This document shows, in pieces, positions 21,790 to 34,057 of a stretch of DNA of 64,000 bases. Both the position numbers and the translations under genes were made by a program. This DNA is from Chalara sp. BL73. Lineage: Eukaryota; Ascomycota; Leotiomycetes; Helotiales. The stretch lies in assembly GCA_918026815.1 (NCBI GenBank), contig CAKJVC010000003.1:1-64000 (forward strand). The letters run 5' to 3'. The notes beneath the pieces are model-generated. The model was given only the letters and a program-made list of their open reading frames with translations, was not told the origin of the DNA and did no database searches. Each line of letters opens with the position of its first letter. Position 1 is the stretch's first letter.

Positions 21790-23346
21790 ATGGCGAAGGA
21801 TACAAAGTTTTATGATGTTCTGGGTGTACGTGATATCTCCATGCTGGAGCAGGAGCACATGCTTACAATCTCTCACAGGTCTCACCGACTGCCACAGAGG
21901 CTGAACTCAAGAAGGCTTACAGAGTCTGCGCTTTAAAATACCACCCAGGTATGTGGTCTCTGCTATTTATTTCCGAAAATTCCAAATCAAAATGCTTCGC
22001 GCAGTATCGACGAGGTTTCCCGCTATCAGCATAGATTTTTGATCCCACAACTTGGCTTAATGGGTCCGTGGCACAAGCGCCTCACCAGGAATTATTATCT
22101 CCTATGATCTGTAATTGCAAGATGATAAATTCATAGCTAACGAGTCATGTAGACAAAAATCGTGGACCTGATGCCGCGGCAGCGGAAGTCAAGTTTAAGG
22201 AAGCCGGTCGTGCATACGAAGTTTTATCCGATCCTCAAAAACGCCAAATCTACGACCAATATGGTGAGGAGGGATTAGAGGGTGGCGCCGGAGGAGGTGG
22301 TATGGCTGCCGAGGATCTCTTCTCACAATTCTTTGGCGGCGGTGGTGGTGGCCTTGGAGGCATGTTTGGAGGCGGTATGCAAAATCGTGGTCCACCAAAG
22401 GCTCGCACAATTCACCACGTCCACAAGGTATCACTAGAAGACATCTACCGAGGAAAGATCTCCAAGCTCGCCCTACAAAAATCCGTTATATGCTCCAAGT
22501 GTGAAGGTCGGGGAGGAAAGGAAGGTGCCGTCAAGAAATGTGCCGGATGTGGTGGACAGGGTATGAAGACTATGATGCGACAAATGGGACCCATGATCCA
22601 GCGTTTCCAGACCGTTTGCCCCGACTGCAATGGTGAAGGAGAAATTATCCGCGATAAAGACAAGTGCAAGCAGTGCAATGGCAAGAAGACAGTTGTTGAA
22701 AGAAAGGTCCTCCACGTTCACGTCGATAGGGGTGTCCAAACAGGCCACAAGATTGATTTCAAGGGCGAGGGCGATCAGACTCCAGGAGTCCAAGCGGGTG
22801 ATGTTATCTTCGAAATCGAACAAAAGCCTCACACAAGATTCCAACGCAAGGGCGATGATATTTTCTACCATGCCGATATTGATCTAGTAACTGCACTCGC
22901 TGGCGGAACCATCTTTATTGAGCATTTGGACGACCGATGGTTAAGCGTGGAGATTCTGCCTGGAGAAGTGATCAGCCCTGGTAAGTGTTTTTCAAGTCTT
23001 TCTGCAATATATGCCTGCTAACTTTTACACAGGTTCTATCAAGATGATTCGCGGACAGGGTATGCCATCATACCGCCATCACGACTTTGGCAATATGTTT
23101 GTTCAATTCGACGTCAAATTTCCAGCGAAGAACTGGACCGAAGATCCAACCGCATTCGACACCCTCAAGGCTATTCTTCCACCCCAGTCTCAGACTGTGG
23201 CTCCTGATCCAGAGGCAATGACCGATGTTGTTGACTTTGAAGATGTTGATGCCAACTCACACGCTCGCTCTATGGGAGCTACAGCAGAAGACGAGGACGA
23301 GGATGGACATCCAGGAGGAGAGCGAGTCCAGTGTGCTTCTCAATAA
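21790..23346 (+). CDS. YDJ1: Type I Hsp40 / DnaJ co-chaperone, Ydj1/Mas5-like, farnesylated
   Basis: Cytosolic Hsp70 co-chaperone. Four exons (21790-21825, 21879-21948, 22153-22980, 23033-23346) give 415 aa. The J domain covers residues 1-70 with the HPD motif (KYHPDKN) reconstituted across the 204-nt intron 2. A Gly-rich G/F segment follows ([15 protein letters not shown]). The zinc-finger domain near residues 140-210 has four CxxCxGxG-type repeats: [24 protein letters not shown] and the variant CKQCNGKK. The C-terminal substrate-binding domains include [21 protein letters not shown] and [12 protein letters not shown]. The C-terminus is QCASQ, a CaaX box (CASQ) identical to that of yeast Ydj1, indicating farnesylation and ER-membrane association. 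The first 36-nt exon carries only [12 protein letters not shown]. Confidence 0.95.
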
Positions 23347-24389
23347 ACAAGGAGTTAGGGTTGCATTTAAGAGGCACGTTTCTTGATCAATTTTTAAGGG
23401 CTGGGGGTATGCATTCTATCAGATTTCATTAGCGTAAGATGGTTGGGCGAGCGATATAATATGCATGCTGGCCCAATCTTGCGGAAAAGTGCTGGGACGG
23501 TGGGTTGCAATGCCGCGTTGGCCTTACCTGAGCTAGCTACAGCGAGACGTTGTGTTCGTACTGGCGTTTAGACGGATAGATAGCATGGAGAAAATCTGAA
23601 ATATTCTCAAGACAGAACTTTGCTGCCGCGTTAGAGGCATAGCGATAAGTGTATTGAAATGATGGCAGGCTTAATACCTCTATTAACCAGACTTTGCCAA
23701 GATGTGGAGTAGGCCGAAAGTAGAATGAGAGGCACATCAACATTTCCTGATGCAAAAGCTTGGAAACGAATGCAAAATACTGTCCAAGTTAATAGTTTAA
23801 GTAAGAAGGTTTACGGTTGCTTCGTTAATACTTGCAAGCCCCCTTCTTTCGTTTCGCTCAATCATTCTTTCTTTTGCCTGTTCCACACACCAATCAAATT
23901 TGACCAAATACCTGCCGATGGCATAAAACCTCTTGAAAGGAGCAAGCACACAATAAGTGACAGTTCAGCAATAAGCAATTCCATTCTGTATCTAGTCCAT
24001 TCATACACCATACCTTCACGGCCCGACACGACGGGTATAATCAAACTGCATCCGTGCCGATTACGGAATACGATCGGGTATCACCGTTTCCAGCCTCATC
24101 GCACCGTAGCCACTACAGACTGTTCTCCGCCTGTGACACAATTCACCAACGTTCATCACACCTTCTACGTCGGGAAGACACAAGTATCACCAACACGTTG
24201 ACCAGATACATCCATCACGAACAAGGCGAATACGGGTGTTCCCATGGCCATCGCCTGTACCAGAGTGTAGCCGAGTCCAGCCCGCTTTCCGGCATTCCGG
24301 GCCCAACGTTTACACGAAGACCCTGGCGGTGATCTACCGACTTTATTTGCTGGTGCTTACAAGGCAGGTGGTACCGTGTACACGGTGCG
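23347..24389. other. Intergenic region upstream of the Zn2Cys6 regulator
   Basis: About 1 kb holding the DnaJ 3' untranslated region and the promoter/leader of the next gene. The stretch 23900-24380 is C-rich and probably a long 5' leader. No supportable gene was found. Confidence 0.5.
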
Positions 24390-27300
24390 ATGGAGCCGTA
24401 TGGACCTGGATATAGCCATGGAGGAGGAGGCTACGGTAAAGTTGTGGATAGTGATCCGAATCAAGTCGCTGACTTTCCCCACCTCCCCTCTACCGCACAA
24501 TCGACGCATCGACCCAGCTCTACCATCAGCCACACTCAACACCATGTTACGCACTACCCATCTCTTGCTGGAGAGCAGCTACATAGCCATGGCCAGGGCT
24601 TCAAACGAACCAGCAGCACTCCTGGTAATCAGCAAGTCACGAGCTATTCAGAGCATCCCTCCCAAATTATGACCACAGGCCCAGGAATTACCTTAAACCA
24701 AAGTCGTACTATACAAACCCCTATTGCAACGGGTTCTTTGATACCTTCAGAGCTGGTCTCTCTTGATCCTCAGTTCCACCACCCTCCTATATTTACACCC
24801 AGAAGCTCTGCACCACCAGCTTTACCTCCATCCGCATCCGCACCATCCTCAACTGCTACACCTCGTCCTCGGAAAGTCCGGCGACGCAATCGCCTCATAA
24901 GCGCCTGTCTCGAATGCCGGCACCGCAAATCCGGGTGCGACAAGCAACAGCCCTCCTGCGGGAATTGCATTAAGAATGGGAGTCGCTGCATCTATCTCGC
25001 TCCGGCCCAGGACGAGGCATCACAGCACAAACTCACTGAACTCAAAGAGAAGGTTGCAAGCCTTGAAAGGATTCTACTAGAACGGAACGCCGCGGATGCT
25101 GGGATGGAGTCTAAGGCGACGTTGCCTGAAGAAGAGGATGAAGACGATGACGAGCGAGATTTAGAGCTGACGCCTTTGGCAGTCATGGATCAAGCGTATG
25201 GGGATGAGGGGGAAGATGATGAGGTGTCAGATTTAGGGCTTGCAATGGGGAAGATGAGGATTTCGGAACGGATCGGCGGATTTTTTCGGCCAAGGGCTAG
25301 TGAGGAGGTGAGTGCGTTTTTGCTTGTTGATTCTTCGAGATTTTTGTTTCTTATATTCGTTCGCACGTGTTGGGCAGAAATCCATCCATCGACAAGGTGA
25401 CGCTAGTCCAAGTTGCTCTGAGCATCTGGTCCGACTATTCCACATGTTGTCAAGCAATGAATATATCAAGCTGACTATATTTGCAGCTTGAACGTACGCT
25501 TGCGGTTGCGCTATCAGACGGACGAAGAGACTCATCGTCGACCGTTGCATCACAGTCACCGCAGGCAGAACAATTGCCTCCTATAAAACAATGGCTGAAG
25601 CCTGGACCAGGATATATTGCCCCAGGCACAAACTTTCCATTTAGCCATGGTGCCAATGAAGCCTCTTTAGTCGGATTCGTTCCATCGCAAGCGACGGCAG
25701 ATAGACTGATCAGGCAATACTTTCTCGCTGTTCACCCTATCGCTAAGGTCGTTCATAGGCCCACATTTGAGAGAGATTATACCATGTTCTATGAAGACAT
25801 AAACCTGGGTATCGAGTAAGGTTACCAATCTTGTTGGGAGATCGTTTATTTTAACAAGGATTTAGACCGCCAGGTTCAGTTCAAGCCATTGTTTTTTCCG
25901 CGATGCTTTCTGGGATCGTTAGCATGGATGATGATACTGTCACTCGCGAATTCGGCGTGGTAAAATCTAGCTTTGTTGAGAACTTGAGACTTGGGACAGA
26001 AAATGCACTTGGACGTGCAAACTTTCTAAGAACAACGAAAATCCAAACATTGCAAGCATTTGTAATGTATCTCGTCAGTATGACCACTGACTTTATCACA
26101 AGTTACTAACATGCTTCAGATACCTCTCTGCAGAGCTGAAGTATCTCGAGCACATTCTGTTCTCGTTGGTGCTGCCATCAGAATGGCCGAGTGTATGGGC
26201 CTTCACAGAGACGGGGAAGCATACGGAATGAACCCTTTGGAGACTCATGTCCGCCGACTGCTCTGGCATCAGCTTTGCTTTTTGGACATCCGTACCTGCG
26301 AGGCACAAGGACCACGCCCCACTATTCATCGAGCAGATTTCGATACGAAATTACCCTTCAATGTGGATGATGCAGACCTCCATCCTTCAGCGGCCCCTCA
26401 CATTGCTGCAGATTGCTGGACAGATACTACCCTATCGTTAATCCGTTTTGAGGTTAACGAGATGATGCGATCCGTCTGGGCCGACCAGCCAAGGCTGAAT
26501 CGAAAAGAGATATCTCCAACTACGATTCTCAAAAGAATTGTCAAGTTCAAGGATAGTATGGCCAAGTACGACAAGTATTTCGATCTTAAAATACCTATTC
26601 AAAGGTATGCAGCGATCTTGAAAACTATGCTCGTTTCCCGGCTTTACATGATGGTCCTGCATCGGTATCATAGCAAGGAGATGCCTGAAAAGTTCTTAGG
26701 TGTCATGGTTCATACAGGACTCACGGTGCTGGAAACCGCTATTTCTTTGGAGCGGAGTCCTGAGCTGCGGCTGTGGAGCTGGTACACCGGTGCCTATCAA
26801 CAGTATCATATTGCGCTGTTATTATGCATGGAGCTACTGTATCGTCCGGACCGAGAAGAGGCTGATAGGATATGGGCTTGTATGTCTTTAATACATCCTC
26901 CTTCACGACTCCGTTATTGAGTAGACTAACTGACTTTTAGGCCTGGATTTTGTCTTCGGCTGCGATGCCAAAGATCCACGAGACATCAAGGCAATTCGTA
27001 TAGTGGCTGAGGTTGCACAAAAGGCAAGAGTATATCAAAGCATACGTGGCGCACGTGCGCCACCTGGCATGGACAAGCACCTCAGCAGTAGTGCTTCTCG
27101 TTCTGTAGAACCTCCTGATACTCTTCTCAAAAATGAAAATAACGATCCGATCTTTGTCAACGAGGCACAACGATTACATAAAGAGATAGGCCCCAATGTA
27201 AACACCGTCGGTCATCAACAGGATGTCAAATGGAGCGAACCGATAATTGATAATATCAGCTCTATAGAACGGTCGGTGCAACTTGATCGGCCGCAGTTTG

Positions 27301-27772
27301 CAGGCGTCTCTGATGGACGGACGTTATGTATGTTAGCCCCAATGTCCCTAAATTTCTCCCTCATGCCTAAAGTTTTGACTTTCAATAATCTGGAATACAT
27401 GATCTCGCAAGCGAACAAAGTGCTGATTCACACACAGGGGCCGATCCGAACCAGTCGCGGCCAAGTCCTGAGACAGCCAGTGATTCCAACTTGCGACGGG
27501 CACCCGTTCAAGCAGCTGCTCATCCTGGTGATGATCTGACGGCTGATATTGATTGGGTATGTCTGCCATCTTGTCTTCCGTAACTACGGTTGGGACCTAT
27601 CAACGCAGCTCTCATCTTTACCCCTCGCATTACCATAAAAATATCACTGACTGTTTGCCAGGAACAATTCGACGCTCTCTTCCCTCCAAACCAGCTACCA
27701 ACCCCAGTGGTCAACTTTCCGTACCAGGGAGATTGGATAAATACTACATTCCCTATGAATCACCAGTTCTGA
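24390..27772 (+). CDS. Zn2Cys6 transcription factor with fungal-specific middle homology region
   Basis: Seven exons (24390-25307, 25487-25815, 25866-26073, 26120-26879, 26941-27327, 27438-27556, 27662-27772) give 943 aa. Residues 1-165 are low-complexity, rich in Ser, Pro, Thr and His. A basic KVRRRNR precedes the binuclear cluster CLECRHRKSGC...CGNCIKNGSRC (C-x2-C-x6-C-x6-C-x2-C-x6-C) near residue 171. A coiled-coil-like heptad segment (LTELKEKVASLERILLE) follows for dimerisation, then an acidic block. The fungal_trans domain is seen as FLAVHPIAKVVHRPTFERDY, RAHSVLVGAAIRMAECMGLHRDG and RRLLWHQLCFLDIRTCEAQG. The C-terminal region is disordered and ends DWEQFDALFPPNQLPTPV, an acidic/hydrophobic segment that could be an activation domain. 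Target genes cannot be told from the sequence; the intron between 27328 and 27437 is the least certain junction. Confidence 0.87.
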
Positions 27773-28552
27773 CACATAACAGCAACAAACGATTAAATAA
27801 CCCGGAAAATAGGCGTAGTGCGCGAAACTGTATATAAGTAAATAGAAGGTATGTGGATATGATAGCCTTGTAGTTCCTGCGATCTGCTACGCAAAGTCAG
27901 GAAGTCCCAGAGGAGCTTTAAGCGTGTATAGGATAGCATCTTGTAAATAATAGCATGCAGTTCAGTTTTTGACATTCACCAATAGCATTTGGCTTTTCCC
28001 GCACCATCCTTCTTTGTAGTATATCTCTATATCTCAGGATCCCAAGCTAGAATTCTCTCATGATATACAAACCGCTCAAGTGCCGTTTCGCTGCGCAATA
28101 TCTTGTTATGGATATACCCGCCATGCTGAGATTTTGAAATATTCCTTTGCTATACATGAGACGGGGCCTGACGTGAGTACGTAAATTGACGGCATGGCAG
28201 CGGTTTCTGAAGAACCGGAAATGTGTATTGATGACTATTTGTGTTCTTTGATCTAGCTTGTTGAATTATAGCTTGTTGAATTATAAATGCCCTAAAATCT
28301 GCCTTCACTGATCCCTCACCACAAACTGGCATTATTCCAGGATTGCATATGCGTATCGTGCGGTGTGACATACTCATTGGCTAGATAAGTTACCTCTTTA
28401 CTTCGGCGTTTGGCGAGGCTGACTTCCGGCCCCATCCCACCTGCCTGTTTCTTAAAGTAAAGAGGCTGCACATAAACTGGTGGATGTCCTTTTCTCAATT
28501 TCCAAAATAGTTTCAGTATTTAATATCCGTATTATTGACTATCTTGACTGCC
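27773..28552. other. Intergenic spacer
   Basis: About 0.8 kb of AT-rich sequence. It includes a short tandem pair, GCTTGTTGAATTATA, at about 28256-28284. No coding content was recognised. Confidence 0.55.
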
Positions 28553-31092
28553 ATGGATGGTCTCTCTGGAGCTGCCAGCGTTGTTGGTGTCGTGTCAATC
28601 ACCATCCAACTCGCTGATGGGTTCAAGAAGCTACACGACTTTTGGAGCTCTGTTCGGAGCGCCCCCGAAGACATCCAGAGCATCGCGAAGGGTATCAAAG
28701 TGTTATCGATAGTTCTGCAACAGATAGAAGCGCATCAACTGCTTTACGGTCCGGATCCAACAATCACAGAAATCCTCGTCACCTGCAGCAATCCTCTTGC
28801 TGCCTTGATAAGCCTTATTCAAGACTTCGAGCCTGGCTTCACATCACATAGCCGACGTACTCGAAAATGGAGCACTCTGAAGTCCATCTTCAAGAAAGAG
28901 CAAATTCAGAACTTCCAGCGACGTATTGAGGAGGCGAAACTCACATTAGTGCTAGCGCAGCAACATATCACTCTGTATATAGTATCTTATAAATAATGCA
29001 AATTGAGTACTGACTCGTGTGAAGTGATAAAGTTCATCGAAGTCATGAATGTTATGAACAACAAACCTTAATGATAAACGAGGGGATGAGAAACCTACAA
29101 CTGCAACGCAATCCGCAGATTAGTACAACAAGCATCAGTACCACAGAGTCCAGTTTTACCAAGCATCTAACGGTTTTGCATTCCATGGTCACAACTGACA
29201 TTACGCGAATGGCGGCCTCCATCCAAAATCCCGTATACCGAGTGGGCTTTGAGATGGGCACCAACACCGCATTTCGGCAGATTCTGGCAGCCGCACAAGG
29301 AATGCAGCCAGCGAAAGAAGATGTCCCTCCATTAAGCTTCCAGAAAGAAGACCGCAATCTCGCTGCGGCTGTTTCCTTTCGAAGGATCCGCTACGTTGCG
29401 AATAATTACCGCACAACGAATGAGAATCCATTTTGCAAGGTTCATTTTGACCTAAAGGTCTACCATAATCAAATTAGCGGTTGTGCTGCAACCACTGAAA
29501 TAGTTTCAAACTGCCGCATACGTCCATCGTGGTGGCTGATTAAACTCGGGTTGAGGCGTGAGTTTCAGTTTGCTTTTGTGAAAAAGGATAGTTCATGGCA
29601 GCATAATATTAGAGTGTTTTATCCAGTTCCCGACGACTCCTTGATTTTTGACTATGCCCGTACTGGCGATATTCAAGGTATACAGTCTCTTTTGAAAGGT
29701 GGTCAGGCCTCTGTTTGGGATACGAATATGCTAGGAGAAACGCCGTTGCATGTATGGATATAAACACCACTCAATGCTACCGTCTGCTCAGGCTAATAGC
29801 AGTAGATCGCAGCAGGACGCTGCAACGCCGGTCTATGCGAAATTCCTTTAAATTCTGGAGCAGATCCAGCGGCGAGATGTGCTGCAGATTATTGGCCAAC
29901 GATTCGTGAGTAAGTATTTCACCTTACTTTCTGTCGCTTCAATTGTGTGGATTTTCCGGTGTCCACTTCTCATTTACTTTGCGCATAACGTTTAACAATT
30001 GACCTCGCAATGCTATGCAGTATGACTCCTCTCATGACATGTGCGTACGAAATGAGAATTGCAAGTCCAAGCGCTGTTTTAAATACGCTTCACGTGCTGC
30101 TAAGAAAAGCTTCAGACGTCATTGACGAAGACGGGCTCTACTTATTCAAATGCGTGATGCGAGTGGCAACAGACTCAATGTCGGTGCAAGGTTACAAAAG
30201 TATCCTCAAATTTGTGTTCGAATTCTTGAATAATAATCTCAAGACATGTCTAGAGCGCAATGCTGTACACGAGATCCTGCTGTATGATTATTGGGGCAGA
30301 AGTATAGAATATGTGATGTCCTTGTTTCGAGGCTATATTGATGCCGAAGAGTCTGCCGGTCCCTACGAACTCCATAAAGGATACACAGTGCTCCATAAGT
30401 CTATTGTATCTTTGGGCTCTTCAGATTTGATCACAGCATTGGTGATCAATGGTGTTAGGCTTCATCTGCCTGGCGTAGATTATCGGTATAGCGATAGACG
30501 TGAAACCCCAACATCCCTTGCTATTCGTTGGTCTGGGGCATTCTTTAAATGGAAAACAGCTTTAACAGTGGCCGAGATTGACTTGACGCAGTTTGTACAG
30601 AATGAAATGGAAGCAGGTATTTTGGAAGAACAGGGATGGTCGGCAAATGCTCTATTGGAATTATTCAGTATGGAGTTCGAGCCCTTTGATGTCCGGGAAC
30701 CAAGGTACTGTGGTTACTGCAAAATATTTCTATACGGGGTGGGTGAAGTGGAGACACGATGGATGAATATGATTGAAGATATCCGACAGCGTCATGTTCA
30801 GGCTTCTACAATGCCTTCCGCATCTTCCCCAACGACCCTTAAGGAAGATGTTCGCGACAAAGAGGAGGAAATGGGTCCGAGCCGAGCTGGCCCACTACCA
30901 TCTTCAGGTCCAGAAGAAGGGAAAGGGAGCGATTATGACGAAACGTCGGGGGACAGCTGGGAAGAGCCAGAATTCCTCTGTTGACATTGTTGGGAGTACG
31001 GACCCCCTCCATCACCTGAGCCAGCGCAGGCATCAGACAGTGATGAAGAATATGAAACGGATGGGGACTCTCCATTTCTTCTATCTATCTAG
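28553..31092 (+). pseudogene. Helo-like N-terminal / ankyrin protein, frame-disrupted
   Basis: Exon 1 (28553-28974) encodes MDGLSGAASVVGVVSITIQL, typical of the fungal Helo-like/STAND N-terminal domain found in NLR-like and heterokaryon-incompatibility proteins. A 50-nt intron leads to the middle region, ending with an ankyrin start (FDYARTGDIQGIQSLLKGG, then NMLGETPLH). Between about 29750 and 29870 ankyrin-like text continues only by switching frames (YKHHSM, then CYRLLRLIAVDRS, then CEIPLNSGADPAAR). I found no intron that bridges this. After a well-formed intron ending at ATGCAG the frame runs again from DMTPLMTCAYEM to 30981, with ankyrin-family text HKGYTVLHKSIVSLGSSDL and RETPTSLAIRWSGAFF. 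A TGA at 30982-30984 is followed in frame by HCWEYGPPPSPEP and 35 codons to TAG at 31090-31092. No NACHT or NB-ARC motif is visible. Assembly errors could explain part of the damage. Confidence 0.65.
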
Positions 31093-31397
31093 GATCAAAT
31101 GGAAGGAGGCTGAGGAGGAGAGGCTAGTTGAATTACATGTGTGTTTAAAGAGCCGGATACCGTGCAAGATCATCACAGAAGGACCGCGAGGATGTGAGAG
31201 AAGGGTGAAGCCAAATCTCAGGTGGTGTTTCGAAATCAGCGGTATCCTGGTTACAGCTGACAAGGACAAACATTGCACCAGATTCCAATTTTGGTCAGTT
31301 TCAACCCGAATAGAGGTTCGCTATTTAGTACAAGGATAATCCGGCCATCATAATTCTAGTCATAATGCCATGGAATATTCCATCCTCAATTTTCATT
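31093..31397. other. Convergent spacer
   Basis: About 0.3 kb between the disrupted ankyrin gene and the thioesterase 3' end. A frame in 31100-31339 is open but has no family resemblance. Confidence 0.5.
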
Positions 31398-32273
31398 TTA
31401 TATCTTCGACTCTCTCGCTCCAGCTTTGCCCCTAGCTTTGCCTCTAGGATGTTCAGCATCCCATTTCTCCTTAAGCAACCTTGAATTCTCCTCCCTCTTA
31501 GTAAATCCCTCAAACAGCTTCACCCACCCGCCACCAAGCGTACGTATATCTACCGGCCGCCCAGTCGCGACATCCATATAGGTGACGCTCCCTTTGACCT
31601 CCGCCACAATTGCCTGCTGGCTAAGCGAAAACAGCGACGTCGTCCCGTTATTCCTCGTTGGCTCGATCTGCTCCTGCCGATACGCCACGATCAACGCGTC
31701 AGGATACTTGACCTGCCGCTTGATCTCCAGCTCGTACTTCCGAACCACGGGAATCGGCCCGGACCTGCCGGAGATCATGTTTTGATATTCCTTCTCACTG
31801 AGGAACTCGTCGTAGCTTTCCATCACGCGGTGGAAGCAGGTTCCCAGGAAGGTCATGTATTGGGACTGCATCACGTGCCCGAATGGGTCTTGGTCTTCGG
31901 CCCAGATGACGCCGCGCTCGACCTGGGGTTCCCTGTGTGTTAGCGGACTTGCTTTGATTGGGACTTTGATGGATTGTAGTTTTGGGAGTTACGTGTTGAG
32001 TACACGCATCTTGGGCACATCGAAGTCCGCAACGTGATGCGGTTATGGGACCTGATGATGTGCCAAGGAATATGGGGTAAACGCAAAACTTACCATTGTA
32101 CCAGGGTGATATCCCATAGCTTCAAGTGTAGCAAGCGCGCGGGCGCGGAGCGCCGCGTATGGGTCGGTGTTTGGATGTGCGGAGGGAGCCCCGGAGCGGG
32201 AATACGGCGAATTGTACGCCGATAACGCCAATCGTGACATTTTGTTTGGGCTCTTGTTATTCGTGTCCGTCAT
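31398..32273 (-). CDS. Hot-dog-fold thioesterase (4HBT-like)
   Basis: Probable acyl-CoA thioesterase-like protein. The preferred model has two exons (32273-32094 and 31922-31398, 171-nt intron) and gives 234 aa with the junction HPGTM-VERGVIWAEDQDPFGHV. The N-terminus has a Ser/Ala-rich leader (MSRLALSAYNSPYSRSG) that may target mitochondria. The hot-dog core is seen as WAEDQDPFGHVMQSQYMTFLG, with the catalytic-type Asp-x-x-GHV pattern, then RKYELEIKRQVKYPDALIV and QQAIVAEVKGSVTYMDVATG. The C-terminus is lysine-rich (KARGKAGARESK). Within the intron a stretch reading HHVADFDVPKMRVLNTEPQ looks protein-like and could be an alternative exon, but including it brings in a TAA just upstream; see findings. 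Substrate unknown. Confidence 0.78.
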
Positions 32274-32687
32274 GTTGAGGTGTTTGGAGGTTCAATGGAA
32301 TTCAATGGGGGTACAACGGAGGATTGGAGGATGTGAGGTACAAAGAGGGGTCCTTGTGTTTTATGGTTGAGATGGGCTTATTTACGTGATAAGAATAGTA
32401 AAAAGAAGGGTGATTGGGACGGTAGTACGCGTCCCCGCAAAGGGGGTCAGGGGTCTAACCGAGAACTTTATTGCTACTCCTGAAGCCCAGCCATCCTCCT
32501 TTCTATGCTTATTTCAACATGTGATATATATGTCCCTCGGTGCATGTAACAGCATTTTTGTAGGCACGTCGTATGTAACCTCGGCTACTATAGCTACCCT
32601 TAACATAGATAATTCCAGAGCACTTTCTCCGGCTATCTGTGAATTGCTGCCTTGTTGCTTTCTTCTGAGTGTCCAACAGAGCAGGGT
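32274..32687. other. Spacer upstream of the thioesterase gene
   Basis: About 0.41 kb carrying the thioesterase promoter and the 3' flank of the DUF6594 gene. No coding content seen. Confidence 0.55.
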
Positions 32688-33690
32688 TCAAGGTCTTCCA
32701 ACTTGCATGAATACCATCAGCACCGCCGAGTATCTATATTTCAATTGCATCGTCAGCATAGGTGGCCTCAACGCTCCGCACGCGGTCCCCGTGGACTTAC
32801 GCAGCAGTGGCCCCCAACGTCTCAAACGGCTTCGCGCTCGTCACATAAGACACCATCCCGAGAAACGCAACGATAAATGCCGTTATCACGGCCAGCTTCC
32901 GGTTCACGTTACCGATCGACTGCAGGATCCAAAGCGGCGCGATGAGCATGACCGTGCCGATGCTCATGATCACCACCGTGATGAACCGGTCGATCCGCTT
33001 ATCCGACGTGTACGTGATAACCTGCTCGTCGTAAGCCGGGAGCTGCGGCACCGTTTTGAGCCGCCAGAAGGGGTGGATGCGGAAGCTGAGGGAGCGCTCG
33101 AGGAGCTGCCGAAGGGCGGACTTTTCTTTGGGCACGATGGAGATGAGATCGTGACGATGCGTAAGGTATTGCTGCTCCGCGCCGTCGATCGCGAGGTTCC
33201 CGTGGTTGAAGTGCCAGTTCCGCACGCTTTCTATATCCTTTTCTGCGGCTGGCTGGAGCCGACTCGTTTGCGTCTGCAAGATTATGAATTTATCTGCGCC
33301 TGTCATTCGAGGAACAACTTAGAAACAGAGTATAAAGAACGCACTATATTTTGTGAGTTTGCGGGCTATTTCGTGAATGAGATCTGCGCGATCTATTTGG
33401 TCATCTCTGAGGGACCCGTTATTAACATCGTCGGTATCTCGTCTGCTGTAAGTTGCGTCAAGATCATTCAGTTTCTTCTCAAGTATCGATATCTGGTCTT
33501 GTAGGTGCAAAGCAATACGAGTATTGAGTGACCCAAACCTCCGAAGGATGTAAAAGTCGCCGTCCGACGCAAGGAATTCAGAGAATCCTCTATAGCCGAT
33601 ATATTTCCATGGTTTCTCGTCCACCTCATCTTTTGTGGGGGGCTCTGAGCCTCTTGTATTCGATAGGCTTTGTGGTGCTGTTAACATCAT
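32688..33690 (-). CDS. DUF6594-family membrane protein
   Basis: Three exons (33690-33345, 33299-32801, 32733-32688) give 296 aa. The N-terminal half shows the family pattern YRGFSEFLASDGDFYILRRF followed by an amphipathic helix LQDQISILEKKLNDLDATY. The second half holds hydrophobic segments: RFITVVIMSIGTVMLIAPLW, then a run around KLAVITAFIVAFLGMVSYVT, and a final segment encoded across the last intron (YSAVLMVFMQVG). The last exon is only 46 nt. DUF6594 proteins are common in filamentous fungi and have no known function. An ATG at 33687 directly after the first is an equivalent start. Confidence 0.82.
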
Positions 33691-34057
33691 TTTAAGTTTG
33701 AATGACTGTTTGTATAGAGAGAGATATCAGTACTAAGGCTGTCTAGTTCATAAGCATGTTCCCGTGTAACCTGCTTTTACGGAAGCAATCAAAGATTTAG
33801 GCATCCGTAACCTTTGGTCTCGTGGCATCTTAGACAGGGTTTGTACCATGGAACTGCAGTTTTAGACATTGCCGGCTCAACAAGCCGGGCGCAGCAGTAA
33901 ATGTGCATCAAAAAACGCATAAGTTCAGCCACTATGTCGTGTAACCCAGAATTTTCTGTAGGTATAAGAGCCGTAAGCTGCATGTCTTTCTCTATTCTAA
34001 GCGAAGCCTTCGATCGAGAGGAACTTCGACTACTCGAAAGCAAATCCCACATTTTTC
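33691..34057. other. Divergent spacer DUF6594 gene / orphan gene
   Basis: About 0.37 kb between two divergent genes. No recognisable element. Confidence 0.5.

Noticed and set aside
28256..28284. Tandem GCTTGTTGAATTATA units as a CRISPR-like or minisatellite array.
   Set aside because: Only two copies, directly adjacent; a simple duplication.
32386..33504. A 372-codon plus-strand frame over the DUF6594 gene.
   Set aside because: Antisense shadow; the minus strand has three spliced exons with membrane segments and family pattern.
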